A stretch of 64,000 bases of DNA from UKL13-3 sp040387195. GTDB lineage: Bacteria; Bacteroidota; Bacteroidia; UKL13-3. The first letter of the stretch is position 1, and each line of letters opens with the position of its first letter. This document shows positions 33,842 through 42,822 of this stretch, one piece after another. The notes below the pieces were generated by a model. The model was not told the origin of the DNA and did not search any database. It saw only the letters and a list, made by a program, of their open reading frames with translations. The stretch covers positions 143,744-207,743 of the forward strand of contig JAZKEF010000004.1 of assembly GCA_040387195.1 (NCBI GenBank), in the 5' to 3' direction. The position numbers and the translations under genes were made by a program.

Positions 33842-34954
33842 TTATCCTATTGCCTCATTCAAATCGGGTAATTTTCCCAATTGTTTTAAGTATGCTATAT
33901 GGGACCGTAATGCCATGCCAAATGTTTTATTCTCTAAATAAGGAATGCCATACTCAGCAGCTGTTTGCTTAACAATAGCAGCAATTGCCGGATAATGCAC
34001 ATGTGATACCTTTTGAAATAAATGGTGTTCAATCTGGTAGTTTAGCCCACCAACATACCAGGAAATAAATGCATTATCTGGAGCGAAATTTACGGTTGTA
34101 TTTAGCTGGTGTATGGCCCAGTCATTTTCGATAATGCCATGTTCATTAGGGATGGGATGAGCAGTGTGCTCGAGTGTATGTGCCAGTTGAAACACTGTTG
34201 TCAGAATCAGGCCGGCAAAAAAGTGCATTACCATAAATCCGGTAAGTACCTCAAGAAAGGGCATGTGAAATACTACTACGGGCATTACCAGCATCCCTAA
34301 GAAGTAAAGCACCTTGATTGTTACAATCTTAGCCACGATAATTACATTTTCTATGCGGGAATGCGGATTCACACCATTTTTGGTGAACTGGGCAAACTGG
34401 ATAAAATCTTTAGCTACCGCCCAGTAAAATGTAAGTAAACCATAAAAGAAAAAAGCATACATCCATTGAAAACGGTGAAATTTTTTTTGTGGAGTATCGG
34501 GAGAAAATTTCAATACTAACCTGTCCGAAATATCGTCATCCATATGCGTAATATTGGTATATGTATGGTGCAGGATATTGTGTTGCAGCTTCCAGTTAAA
34601 CACCGACCCTCCAATCAGATTAAGGGAATTACCAACCCAAAAATTTACAGTTTTGCTTGAAGAGTAGGCTCCATGGTTGGCATCATGCATCACACTCATG
34701 CCGATACCGGCAAGTGCAATACCCATCAAACTCCATAACAACAAACTCCAGCCGAAACCAACGGGCAATGTAAGTATCAATACAAATGAACCGATATAAG
34801 CCGTTAATAACACAACCGTTTTTAAGACCATTTGTGCGTTGGCATGTTTAGACAATTGCTGCTGCTCAAAATATAAATCCACACGCTTTTTGAGATCAGC
34901 GTAAAAGCCGGTTTTATTTTTATCTACGAATTTGATGTGACCTTTTAGTTGCAT
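33842..34954 (-). CDS. membrane fatty-acid desaturase
   Basis: The 370-residue protein is a non-haem di-iron acyl-lipid or acyl-CoA desaturase. Three His clusters are present: HDANH (90-94), HNILHH (125-130) and QIEHH (307-311), with an additional His pair (HTLEH). QIEHH is the linoleoyl-CoA/delta-6-type third box. Hydrophobic helices at about 45-85 and 165-260 give four membrane spans. The ATG at 34954 (MQLKGHIKFVDKNKTGFY) is preferred over the one ten codons upstream, since it matches family starts. It introduces a double bond in membrane lipids and may be cold-responsive; regulation is not evident from sequence. Confidence 0.92.
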   Translation of the reverse strand: MQLKGHIKFVDKNKTGFYADLKKRVDLYFEQQQLSKHANAQMVLKTVVLLTAYIGSFVLILTLPVGFGWSLLLWSLMGIALAGIGMSVMHDANHGAYSSSKTVNFWVGNSLNLIGGSVFNWKLQHNILHHTYTNITHMDDDISDRLVLKFSPDTPQKKFHRFQWMYAFFFYGLLTFYWAVAKDFIQFAQFTKNGVNPHSRIENVIIVAKIVTIKVLYFLGMLVMPVVVFHMPFLEVLTGFMVMHFFAGLILTTVFQLAHTLEHTAHPIPNEHGIIENDWAIHQLNTTVNFAPDNAFISWYVGGLNYQIEHHLFQKVSHVHYPAIAAIVKQTAAEYGIPYLENKTFGMALRSHIAYLKQLGKLPDLNEAIG

Positions 34955-35044
34955 AAAGCTATTAATTATAGGCAAGATAACCATCCTGTTTTTAACAATG
35001 ATATTCTAACGTAAAATATGACAAACATCTTATTTTTGAAAGCC

Positions 35045-35704
35045 TCACCTACCTCCAAATATTGAACTTCCAACCCTGATCATGTTCGATCCTTCTTCGA
35101 TGGCTATTTTATAATCACCACTCATCCCGAAAGATAAAACTGAGATTTCGGATTTCGAATTTCGAATTTCTGATTTTATTTCCTCAAAGAAGGATTTAAG
35201 TACCCTGAACTCTTTTCTGATCTGGGCTTCTTCCTCTGTAAAACTAGCCATTCCCATCACTCCCTCAATGGATACATTTTCCATTGATTTGAAAGAGTCG
35301 CTGTTGAGCAATGCTCTTGCTTCATCCATATCAAGTCCGAATTTCGTTTCTTCCTGCGCTATGTGAAACTGCAGTAAACACTTTATAACACGATTGTTTT
35401 TAGCTGCTTCTCTATTGATAACCTCAAGTAGTTTCAACGAATCAACTGCGTGTATAAGGTGAACGAACGGGGCAATATATTTCACCTTATTGCTTTGCAA
35501 ATGCCCGATGAGGTGCCACTCAATATCTTTGGGCAACTGTTCGTATTTACCCACCATTTCCTGCACTTTATTCTCCCCGAAAGCACGCTGACCGGTTTCA
35601 TAGGCTTCCTGAATAAGCTCGACAGGCTTGGTTTTACTCACCGCCACCAATTTTACATGAGGCGGTATTTCTTCTAGTATTTTTCGGATATTTGCGCTAA
35701 CCAT
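35045..35704 (-). CDS. YggS-family pyridoxal-phosphate homeostasis protein
   Basis: The 219-residue protein binds PLP through Lys24 in LVAVSKTKP and ends with the family signature GMSGDYKIAIEEGSNMIRVG...SIFGGR. Other blocks are FGENKVQEM, WHLIGHLQSNKVKYI and FGLDMDEA. It buffers free PLP; no catalytic activity is established for the family. Residues about 177-187 (SEIRNSKSEI region) are encoded by a run of TTTCGAATTTCGAATTTC-type words on the plus strand (35144-35176) that look like an intergenic repeat captured in the gene. The start 35704 is chosen over 35719. It lies 16 bp from the divergent lipoprotein start. Confidence 0.93.
   Translation of the reverse strand: MVSANIRKILEEIPPHVKLVAVSKTKPVELIQEAYETGQRAFGENKVQEMVGKYEQLPKDIEWHLIGHLQSNKVKYIAPFVHLIHAVDSLKLLEVINREAAKNNRVIKCLLQFHIAQEETKFGLDMDEARALLNSDSFKSMENVSIEGVMGMASFTEEEAQIRKEFRVLKSFFEEIKSEIRNSKSEISVLSFGMSGDYKIAIEEGSNMIRVGSSIFGGR
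35144..35176. repeat. TTTCGAATT word array inside yggS
   Basis: On the plus strand TTTCGGATTTCGAATTTCG continues as AATTTC and GATTTT. This word occurs within a variable loop of yggS without breaking the frame and without an obvious length change compared with family members as I remember them. Confidence 0.6.
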
Positions 35705-35720
35705 ATTATTCAAAAACAAC

Positions 35721-36065
35721 GTGCAAAAATATCTTTATCTATCCATAATACTATTCCTTTTTGCGTGTGCTCCCGAAAAACCACAGCCACCATCGGATGC
35801 ACTCACCCAAACCCAAATGAGCGACATCCTTGCAGAGATGCACCTGGCCGATGCCATTGCAACCTCGCGTGCAGGAAATGCCGATAGTTCCAATCAAACC
35901 GCAGTGAATTACCGTGAGCTTATTTACAAAAAATACAATACTGATCATTCAACTTTTATGGAGAGCTTCAACTTTTACTCAGCTAACCCCATCCTGATGG
36001 ATTCCATTTATGCCGAGGTGATCACCAAACTAAGCGCTAAAGAAACGCAATACAGAGGAAAATAA
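35721..36065 (+). CDS. DUF4296 lipoprotein
   Basis: The 114-residue lipoprotein starts at GTG 35721 with a signal peptide ending in LFLFACAPEK (Cys16). The mature part matches DUF4296: LTQTQMSDILAEMHLADAIA, then NYRELIYKKYNTDHSTFMESFNFYSANP and the C-terminal helix. DUF4296 proteins are nearly confined to Bacteroidota and their role is unknown. The divergent start of yggS is only 16 bp away, so its leader and promoter must lie inside or across the other gene. Confidence 0.82.
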   Translation: MQKYLYLSIILFLFACAPEKPQPPSDALTQTQMSDILAEMHLADAIATSRAGNADSSNQTAVNYRELIYKKYNTDHSTFMESFNFYSANPILMDSIYAEVITKLSAKETQYRGK

Positions 36066-36190
36066 AATAATGAGGTCCCGATAGCCATGGGGAGTGGAGT
36101 TTCGATTGTAGAATGAAGAAAATCTATGCAGCAATTGAAGTGTACAACTTTCACTTGATTTTAAGGTATAAAAAATCATAGACAACAACC

Positions 36191-36222
36191 AGTTAACACA
36201 ATTAACCTATTAACTAATAACC
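36191..36222. repeat. GTTAAC-type word immediately upstream of mutS2
   Basis: AACACAATTAAC with flanking TTAACCTATTAACTAATAACC is repeated in inverted form at 23116-23127 (12 of 12 bases) and resembles 45374-45407. It ends 5 nt before the TTG start codon of mutS2 and therefore forms its translation leader. Confidence 0.65.
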
Positions 36223-36226
36223 AGCC

Positions 36227-38617
36227 TTGCCATATCCCAAACATATAGAACAGAAATTAGAGTTTGACCAGATCAAGATGCTGCTTCATAAAAAGTGCAT
36301 TTCGGAAATGGGTCAGCAATACATTGAAAAGATCCGTTTTGTGAATCGTTTCGATGTACTTGAAAAACTCCTGATTCAGGTGAAAGAGTTCAAAACGATC
36401 CTGATAGAAGATACTCCTTTCCCTGCCGAACATTATTACAATATTGAAGCATACTTAAACAAAGCCGCTGTAGAAGGAACCTTTTTATCCGAAGAGGAAT
36501 TTCACCAATTGCGCTTGTTGTTGCAAACCTTTGGAAATATCTGCAAGTACTTTGAACAGCGGAACGACCGTTACACACAACTGGCTTCGTTGTTTGGAGG
36601 CATTCAGTTTAATCAGTCACTCACCAAACAGATCGAAAAAATCCTGGACGATAAGGGAGTCATGCGTCCCAATGCTTCCCCAGAACTTGCAAAAATTTCG
36701 AGCGCCATTACCGATAAGGAAAAAGAAGTACGGAGGCGTTTAAATTCCATCTTTGAAAAAGCAAACAAGGAGGGCTGGCTGGCCGATTCCGGAATTACCG
36801 TACGTGACGGACGGCTCGTATTGCCTGTATTGGCAGAGCATAAACGAAAGATTCCCGGATTGGTGCATGATGAATCGGCCACCGGACAAACCATTTATAT
36901 TGAACCCACAGAGGTTTTTGAAACCAATAACATCATTCGCGAATACCAGATTGCCTACAAACGCGAACGTGAAAAAATCCTGGTAGAACTTACCAATAAA
37001 ACGCGTCCCGACCTACCCATGCTTGCCATGTATTTGCAACGCTTGGGGTTGATTGATTTCATCCGCGCCAAAGCATTGCTGGCAATTGACCTTGATGCCG
37101 ATATGCCGATTTTGCAAAAACATGCGCATGCACAGTGGGTGGATGCTTATCACCCTCTTCTTAAACTCAACCATCAAAAGGCCGGATTACCGGTTGTCCC
37201 GCTGAGTGCGCGGCTTACCAAAGAAAAACGTATCCTGGTAATATCGGGACCAAATGCAGGAGGAAAATCCGTGTGCCTCAAAACTATCGGACTACTGCAA
37301 TACATGCTGCAATGCGGATTTTTAGTTCCCTGTAAAAGCCATTCGGAAATCGGTATGTTCAGCGACATGCTGGTTGATATCGGAGATGAACAATCCATCG
37401 AAAATGATTTGAGTACCTACAGTTCGCATTTGCTGCACATGAAATATTTCACGGAGTTTGCCGATGCCAAAACATTGTTTTTAATTGACGAATTCGGAAC
37501 GGGTACAGATCCGCAATTTGGCGGACCATTGGCCGAATCTATTCTGAACAGGTTGAATCAGAAAAATGCCTTTGGGGTAGTAACCACTCACTACAGTAAT
37601 CTGAAAAACTTTGCCGCCAATGCAAACGGACTCGAAAATGCGTGCATGTTGTTTGACAACAGCAAAATGCAACCGCTGTATGTGTTGGAAATAGGCAAAC
37701 CGGGCAGTTCATATGCGTTCGAAATTGCTCAAAAAACAGGATTGCACCCTCAGATTATTGATTATGCCAAACTCAAAGTAGGTGATAAACAAAAACGAGT
37801 GGACGATCTATTGATTGAGCTTGAAAAAGAAAAAGCACATGTTCACGAACTCAAAAAACGTTTTACGGAGAAAGAAGAAAAATCGAAACTGCTGATTGAT
37901 GAGTATACCAAACTCAAAACTGACCTCGATACCAATCGTAAAAAACTATTAACAGAAGCGCGACAGGAAGCTTTATCTATTATTACGGAAGCCAATAGCA
38001 GAATCGAAAATACCATTCGTGAGATCCGTGAGAAAAAGGCCGATACGGAAACCATCCGAAAAGTCCGATCGGAAATAAAAGTGGAAGTTGACGATTTAAA
38101 ACACAAGAATAAAACGGAAGCTCCGAAACCTCAACCTATTCTAGCTGCAGCATCTAATATAGGCCCTGTGGAAGTAGGTGCACACGTCCAACTATTGGGG
38201 CAAACCAATGTTGGAGAAATTGTAGAGTTGAATAAAAACAAAGCGCTTGTTGCCTTTGGTGATTTGCGAAGCTGGGTGGATACAAAAAAACTGCAGGTAG
38301 TAAATGCCCCGAAGAAGGAAGAAAAACGAAAAGGCACACCGGGTGTTGACCTCAACAGCAAACTTCAGCATTTTCAAACTGAACTCAATATCATAGGTAC
38401 ACGTGGTGAGGATGCGATCAGGCAGGTACAGGAATTTATTGATGACGCTTACTTGTTAGGATTTAAAGAAGTACGCATCGTTCACGGACAAGGTTATGGA
38501 ATCCTACGTAAACTGGTGAAGGAATTCCTTCAAAAAAGTCCGTTTGTGGACAGTTTCAAACACGAACACATCGAAATGGGCGGAGATGGCGTAAGTCTTG
38601 TGACACTGAAAACATAG
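36227..38617 (+). CDS. mutS2: endonuclease MutS2
   Basis: The 796-residue MutS2 homolog suppresses homologous recombination or splits stalled ribosome-mRNA complexes, depending on species. The protein begins at TTG 36227 (TTG-CCA-TAT-CCC, i.e. MPYPKHIEQKLEFDQIK); the family starts with an equivalent x-YP-x-x-FE-K stretch, so this TTG is preferred to the ATG 18 codons later. Core lever/clamp helices are followed by the ATPase with Walker A GPNAGGKS (341-348), the signature STYSSHLLHM and the Walker B region FLIDEFGTGTDPQFGG. A coiled coil (500-630) follows, and a C-terminal Smr domain (about 715-796; GTRGEDAIRQV, VHGQGYGILRK). All blocks are intact. Confidence 0.96.
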   Translation: MPYPKHIEQKLEFDQIKMLLHKKCISEMGQQYIEKIRFVNRFDVLEKLLIQVKEFKTILIEDTPFPAEHYYNIEAYLNKAAVEGTFLSEEEFHQLRLLLQTFGNICKYFEQRNDRYTQLASLFGGIQFNQSLTKQIEKILDDKGVMRPNASPELAKISSAITDKEKEVRRRLNSIFEKANKEGWLADSGITVRDGRLVLPVLAEHKRKIPGLVHDESATGQTIYIEPTEVFETNNIIREYQIAYKREREKILVELTNKTRPDLPMLAMYLQRLGLIDFIRAKALLAIDLDADMPILQKHAHAQWVDAYHPLLKLNHQKAGLPVVPLSARLTKEKRILVISGPNAGGKSVCLKTIGLLQYMLQCGFLVPCKSHSEIGMFSDMLVDIGDEQSIENDLSTYSSHLLHMKYFTEFADAKTLFLIDEFGTGTDPQFGGPLAESILNRLNQKNAFGVVTTHYSNLKNFAANANGLENACMLFDNSKMQPLYVLEIGKPGSSYAFEIAQKTGLHPQIIDYAKLKVGDKQKRVDDLLIELEKEKAHVHELKKRFTEKEEKSKLLIDEYTKLKTDLDTNRKKLLTEARQEALSIITEANSRIENTIREIREKKADTETIRKVRSEIKVEVDDLKHKNKTEAPKPQPILAAASNIGPVEVGAHVQLLGQTNVGEIVELNKNKALVAFGDLRSWVDTKKLQVVNAPKKEEKRKGTPGVDLNSKLQHFQTELNIIGTRGEDAIRQVQEFIDDAYLLGFKEVRIVHGQGYGILRKLVKEFLQKSPFVDSFKHEHIEMGGDGVSLVTLKT

Positions 38618-38635
38618 TTGTTGGGGGGTATCCGT

Positions 38636-38755
38636 GATTCACGATACTCGATGCTTGATAATGGATGCGAGATACCACAGTGTTGATTGCTTGGGCAGAG
38701 TGCTACTATTGGATATTCAACCATAACCCGCAACCCGCAATAAAAAACCCGCAAC
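38636..38755. repeat. GATACTCGATG and CCCGCAA word repeats
   Basis: Two arrays lie in the gap between the mutS2 stop and the truB stop: GATTCACGATACTCGATGCT to GCGAGATACC (38636-38676) and CCCGCAATAAAAAACCCGCA (from 38734, 22 nt to 38755). The latter has an inverted 21-of-22 match at 42597-42618, on the other side of the truB-leuS block. Confidence 0.7.
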
Positions 38756-38757
38756 CT

Positions 38758-39522
38758 TCACTCCCCCGTATTCACCCATTCCACAAACTCAATCACAGTT
38801 GCTGCATCCTTAACATCATATTCGCCAATTTTGGTTCTGCGTAAACTATTAAGGTATGCCCCACTTCCCAGTGCTTTTCCAAAATCCTGCGCGATGGAAC
38901 GGATATATGTTCCTTTGGCGCATACAATCCTAAAGTGGACCAATGGCAATTCGATCTTTGTCAATTCAAACTCATGAATCAGCACGAGACGCGATGCGAT
39001 ATCAACCTCCACTCCTGCCCTTGCCGATTCATACAGACGCTTTCCGTCCTTTCTAATAGCAGAATACACCGGTGGAAATTGTTGTTGTTCTCCAATAAAT
39101 TGCTTAGCTGTTTGGTGCAATAATTCAGGTGTGATATGCTCCGTTGAAAATGTTTCATTCACCGCTGTCTCCAGATCAAATGAAGGCGTTGAGGCTCCGA
39201 TATAAAAACTTCCGGTATACTCTTTCGGCATACCCATAAAGCTGTCGATGTTTTTGGTTTGTTTGCCCAGGCATACAATTAATAAACCTGTAGCTAATGG
39301 ATCAAGTGTGCCTGCGTGCCCGATCTTGATGCGCAACTTCTGTCCTGTTGTTAAACTGTATTTCCCTGCTTCGATTTGCCTGCGCAAATACGCCAGCATG
39401 GTAAACTTCATCTTGTTCACTGCCGCAAACGAAGTCCACTCCAATGGTTTATCAATAAGCACCACCATTCCCTGCTCGGAATCGAAATGAAAAGGTTGGC
39501 CGGTATGGTTGGTTGGTTTCAA
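38758..39522 (-). CDS. truB: tRNA pseudouridine(55) synthase
   Basis: TruB modifies U55 of the T-loop of tRNA. The 254-residue protein has the catalytic Asp74 in GHAGTLDPLATGLL, the DKPLEWTSFAAVNKM motif (I) and the C-terminal GTYIRSIAQDFGKALGSGAY. The length is short for the family and lacks a PUA domain, as common in Bacteroidota. The start MKPTNHTGQPFHFDSEQG adds about 18 residues compared with the core, so a start at the internal Met19 (MVVLIDKPLEWTS) is possible. The gene is transcribed in the same direction as leuS, with 116 bp between them. Confidence 0.94.
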   Translation of the reverse strand: MKPTNHTGQPFHFDSEQGMVVLIDKPLEWTSFAAVNKMKFTMLAYLRRQIEAGKYSLTTGQKLRIKIGHAGTLDPLATGLLIVCLGKQTKNIDSFMGMPKEYTGSFYIGASTPSFDLETAVNETFSTEHITPELLHQTAKQFIGEQQQFPPVYSAIRKDGKRLYESARAGVEVDIASRLVLIHEFELTKIELPLVHFRIVCAKGTYIRSIAQDFGKALGSGAYLNSLRRTKIGEYDVKDAATVIEFVEWVNTGE

Positions 39523-39525
39523 TGT

Positions 39526-39634
39526 TAGTTCGTAGTTAATGGTTCATAGCTTATGGTTCACCACACATCCTTTATAGCAATATAATCTATGAAGTCAGTT
39601 TGACGAGCGTGTCATGCTGAGTTTACCGAAGCAC
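39526..39634. repeat. GTAGTTAATGGTTCATAGC and GTCATGCTGAG words
   Basis: The leuS-truB spacer holds GTTCGTAGTTAATGGTTCAT (about 39529-39548) followed by a second TTATGGTTCA copy. A GTCATGCTGAGTTTACCGAA word (39611-39630) is a variant of the GTCATGCTGAGCTTGTCGAA word I know to be frequent in many bacterial intergenic regions. Confidence 0.55.
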
Positions 39635-39638
39635 CTCC

Positions 39639-42587
39639 TTAAACAACCATGTTCACAATCTTGCCTTTCACAAAAATGATTTTCTTAGGTGTTTTACCCT
39701 CAAGCCATTTTTGTACAGCTTCATCTGCAAGCACAATCTGTTCTACTTCCTGTTGGGACAAGGTTAAGCTCAGCTCAATATTCATGCGGTGTTTACCGTT
39801 CACGGAAATAGGATAGCTAAACGAATCCTCAACAAGAAATTCGGAATTGAAGATGGGGAATTGAGAATTGAATACGGAATCAGTATTACCTAATGCAGCC
39901 CATAATTCTTCTGCAATATGCGGAGCGTAGGGACTCAAACAAATCACCACATTCTCCAGAATTTCTTTTTTGCTCGATTTGAGTTCCGTGAGTTCGTTCA
40001 CACAAATCATGAATGCCGGCACCGAAGTATTGAAAGAAAAATTTTCAATATCCTCCCCCACTTTTTTAATAAGTTTATGCAATACCTTCAACTCTTTTTT
40101 ATCGGCAGCTTCAGCTGAAACGATAAGGTTTCCTTCCTGGTTGTAAAACAATTTCCATAGTTTTTTCAGGAAACGGTGAACACCCTCAATCCCTTGTGTA
40201 CTCCAGGGTTTGCTTTGTTCCAACGGACCTAAAAACATTTCGTATAAGCGTAGGGTATCAGCTCCGTAGTCTTCTACAATATTGTCGGGAGTAACAACAT
40301 TATATTTGGATTTTGACATTTTTTCAACTTCCCAACTACAAATATATTTTCCATCCTCAAGAAGAAATTCTGCGTTACTAAAATCTTTGTCTTTCTTTAT
40401 TGATTCGAGATTCAAAATATCATTTTCAACATATTCAATATTTATTCTTTGAGAATTAACTGAATAATTGGATAAAAGGTCCAAAGAGACACCTGCTCTC
40501 TTAAGCTTCTCCTCAATATGTTTCTTTACTATGTCTTGGTTTTCAATTAATCCATAACTAACGTAGCTTGGAGAAAGAAACATTCCCTCATACTTATTTT
40601 TCGAATCAGACGCCCCTGCCTTCTCACCGTCAAAATGCAGATTAATTCTGTAAACAAAATTTGAACGTCCTGTTATCATCCCTTGATTAATCAACTTCTG
40701 CGCTGGTTCGTTCATCGGAATAAATCCACGGTCAAATAAAAACTTGGTCCAGAAACGCACGTACAATAAATGTCCCGTGGCGTGTTCGCTTCCTCCAAGG
40801 TATAGGTCTACATTCTTCCAATACTCAATGGCTTCTTTACTTGCAAACTCATGATCATTGGTTGGATCCATATACCGCAGGAAATACCAGGATGAACCTG
40901 CCCAACCCGGCATGGTTGTGGTTTCAATCGGGAAACCCTCGGTGCTTACTTCCTGTTTGGTTTCATCCCATGCCCATTTCTCGGCACGTGCCAATGGTGG
41001 TTCTCCGTCTTCGGTCGGTAAAAATTTATCGATGGCCGGAAGTTCCAGCGGCAGTTTATCTTCAGGAATGCAATACGGAATTCCGTTTTTGTAGTACACC
41101 GGAATTGGTTCTCCCCAATAACGTTGGCGGCCAAAAATGGCATCACGCAAGCGGAAGTTGGTTTTCCCTTTACCTATTTTACGTTTATCAATATACTCTA
41201 CTGCTTTTTTGATGGCATCCTTTACATCGAGTCCATTGAGGAAATCTGAATGCGTTAGTTTTCCATCCTTGGCATCGTATGAAGCTGTGTTCAGGTCATG
41301 TCCTTCGGGAACAGCTACTACCGGGAGAATTGGCAAATCAAAATGTTTGGCAAACGCAAAATCTCTCGAATCATGCGCAGGAACAGCCATTACAGCTCCC
41401 GTTCCATATCCGGCCAATACATAGTCGGCTACCCAAATGGGTACTTCCTGCCCGGTAAAAGGGTGCATAGCATACATCCCCGTAAAGGCTCCTGTAATCC
41501 GTTTCACATCTGCCTGGCGTTCGCGTTCACTTCTGTTTTTGGCTTCGTCAACATACGCCATCACATCATCCATATAGTTGGGATGCAACAGGTCATCTAA
41601 AAATTCATACTCAGGTGCAATGGCGAGGTAACTCACACCAAAAATAGTATCGGGACGTGTGGTAAAAACTTCAATATCAAAATTGCGGTCCTGCACCGTA
41701 AAACTCAAACTCGCTCCCTGCGATTTTCCAATCCAGTTGCGTTGCGTTTCCTTCAAACTTTCGGTCCAATCCAATCCATCCAGGTCTTTCAATAACCTAT
41801 CGGCATAGGCTGTGATGCGCATGCTCCATTGGTTCATCAGCTTGCGCTCAACAGGATAACCACCACGTTCGCTCACACCATCCTTCACCTCATCGTTGCT
41901 CAATACCGTACCCAATTGCGGGCACCAATTTACAAAAGCCTCGCTGAGGTATGCCAGCCGGAATCCGAGTAATATATTCTGTTTGTGTACTTCATCAAAC
42001 ATTTTCCAATCAGCAGACGTAAAGTGTGAAAAATCCAACTCCACAGCTCCCGTTAAAATAGAATCATCACTTCCCTTAAAACCTTGCGTTTCAAAAATGT
42101 GAATCAGTGTATCAATGGGCTCAGCTTTGTCTGTATGCGGATTGTACCATGAATTGTATAATTGGATAAAAATCCACTGTGTCCATTTGTAGTAAGATGG
42201 ATCGGATGTACGTACTTCTCTGTCCCAATCATAGCAGAATCCAATTTTATCCAATTGTTCGCGGTAACGTGCAATATTTTTTTCGGTAGTGATGGCTGGA
42301 TGTTGTCCGGTTTGGATCGCATACTGTTCGGCAGGCAATCCAAAAGAATCATACCCCATCGGATGCAATACATTGAATCCCTTCAAACGTTTGTAGCGGG
42401 CATATATATCGGAAGCAATATAACCCAAGGGATGTCCTACGTGCAAACCTGCACCACTTGGATACGGAAACATATCCAGCACATAACACTTTGGCCTGGT
42501 AGTGTCCTCGCTGATTTTATAAATTCCATCCGCTCTCCACTTATCCTGCCAGTCCTGTTCTATCTGTTTAAAATCGTACTCTTTCAT
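39639..42587 (-). CDS. leuS: leucine--tRNA ligase
   Basis: The 982-residue class I synthetase has the HIGH-type motif HVGH at 49-52 and KMSKS at 756-760 (EVEKMSKSKYNVVTPDN). An editing (CP1) domain with TTRPDTIFGVSYLAIAPEYE follows the N-terminal Rossmann half, as expected. Between the editing domain and KMSKS, residues 640-750 form a large Bacteroidota-type insertion. Residues 903-918 (SVFNSQFPIFNSEF region) are encoded by AATTC/GAATTG-like words similar to intergenic repeats (39836-39881). The length is normal for the group. The start MKEYDFKQIEQDWQDKW is canonical. Confidence 0.97.
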   Translation of the reverse strand: MKEYDFKQIEQDWQDKWRADGIYKISEDTTRPKCYVLDMFPYPSGAGLHVGHPLGYIASDIYARYKRLKGFNVLHPMGYDSFGLPAEQYAIQTGQHPAITTEKNIARYREQLDKIGFCYDWDREVRTSDPSYYKWTQWIFIQLYNSWYNPHTDKAEPIDTLIHIFETQGFKGSDDSILTGAVELDFSHFTSADWKMFDEVHKQNILLGFRLAYLSEAFVNWCPQLGTVLSNDEVKDGVSERGGYPVERKLMNQWSMRITAYADRLLKDLDGLDWTESLKETQRNWIGKSQGASLSFTVQDRNFDIEVFTTRPDTIFGVSYLAIAPEYEFLDDLLHPNYMDDVMAYVDEAKNRSERERQADVKRITGAFTGMYAMHPFTGQEVPIWVADYVLAGYGTGAVMAVPAHDSRDFAFAKHFDLPILPVVAVPEGHDLNTASYDAKDGKLTHSDFLNGLDVKDAIKKAVEYIDKRKIGKGKTNFRLRDAIFGRQRYWGEPIPVYYKNGIPYCIPEDKLPLELPAIDKFLPTEDGEPPLARAEKWAWDETKQEVSTEGFPIETTTMPGWAGSSWYFLRYMDPTNDHEFASKEAIEYWKNVDLYLGGSEHATGHLLYVRFWTKFLFDRGFIPMNEPAQKLINQGMITGRSNFVYRINLHFDGEKAGASDSKNKYEGMFLSPSYVSYGLIENQDIVKKHIEEKLKRAGVSLDLLSNYSVNSQRINIEYVENDILNLESIKKDKDFSNAEFLLEDGKYICSWEVEKMSKSKYNVVTPDNIVEDYGADTLRLYEMFLGPLEQSKPWSTQGIEGVHRFLKKLWKLFYNQEGNLIVSAEAADKKELKVLHKLIKKVGEDIENFSFNTSVPAFMICVNELTELKSSKKEILENVVICLSPYAPHIAEELWAALGNTDSVFNSQFPIFNSEFLVEDSFSYPISVNGKHRMNIELSLTLSQQEVEQIVLADEAVQKWLEGKTPKKIIFVKGKIVNMVV

Positions 42588-42795
42588 GTTACTTATGTTG
42601 CGGGTTGTTTATTGCGGGTAGACTTCGACTCCGCTCAGCCACCGCTTATTGCAATTTTTATATCTTTTGAATCTCGTGCTTCATTCATTACGCATTTCTT
42701 CTTGCCTACTGCGTACTATCCTATTCGTCTACTTCCTCATTACGCTCCCGCTATCAGCGGGATTGCTCACTCCGAACTCCGCATTTCTGTTAACT
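42588..42795. repeat. mosaic of word repeats upstream of leuS
   Basis: The leuS-to-DUF4290 gap starts with a 22-nt word (42597-42618) inverted against 38734-38755, then CTTCGACTCCGCTCAG (42623-42638), CATTACGC words (42684-42744), CGCTATCAGCGGG and CACTCCGAACTCCGCATTTC (42768-42787). The last is an inverted 20-of-21 match (42768-42788) to 45275-45295. No ORF that I trust is present. Confidence 0.7.
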
Positions 42796-42822
42796 AAAAA
42801 CAGAGGCTTAGCCCCTGTTTTT
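42796..42822. terminator. terminator overlapping the DUF4290 stop codon
   Basis: AAAAACAGAGGC (42796-42807) pairs with GCCCCTGTTTTT (42811-42822), one mismatch, with loop TTA (42808-42810) being the complement of the DUF4290 stop codon TAA. Transcripts from both strands would end in a run of T. Confidence 0.8.

Noticed and set aside
42162..42797. Long plus-strand ORF antisense to leuS and its leader
   Set aside because: Its sequence is made of the complement of leuS and of repeat words; no domain or leader supports it.
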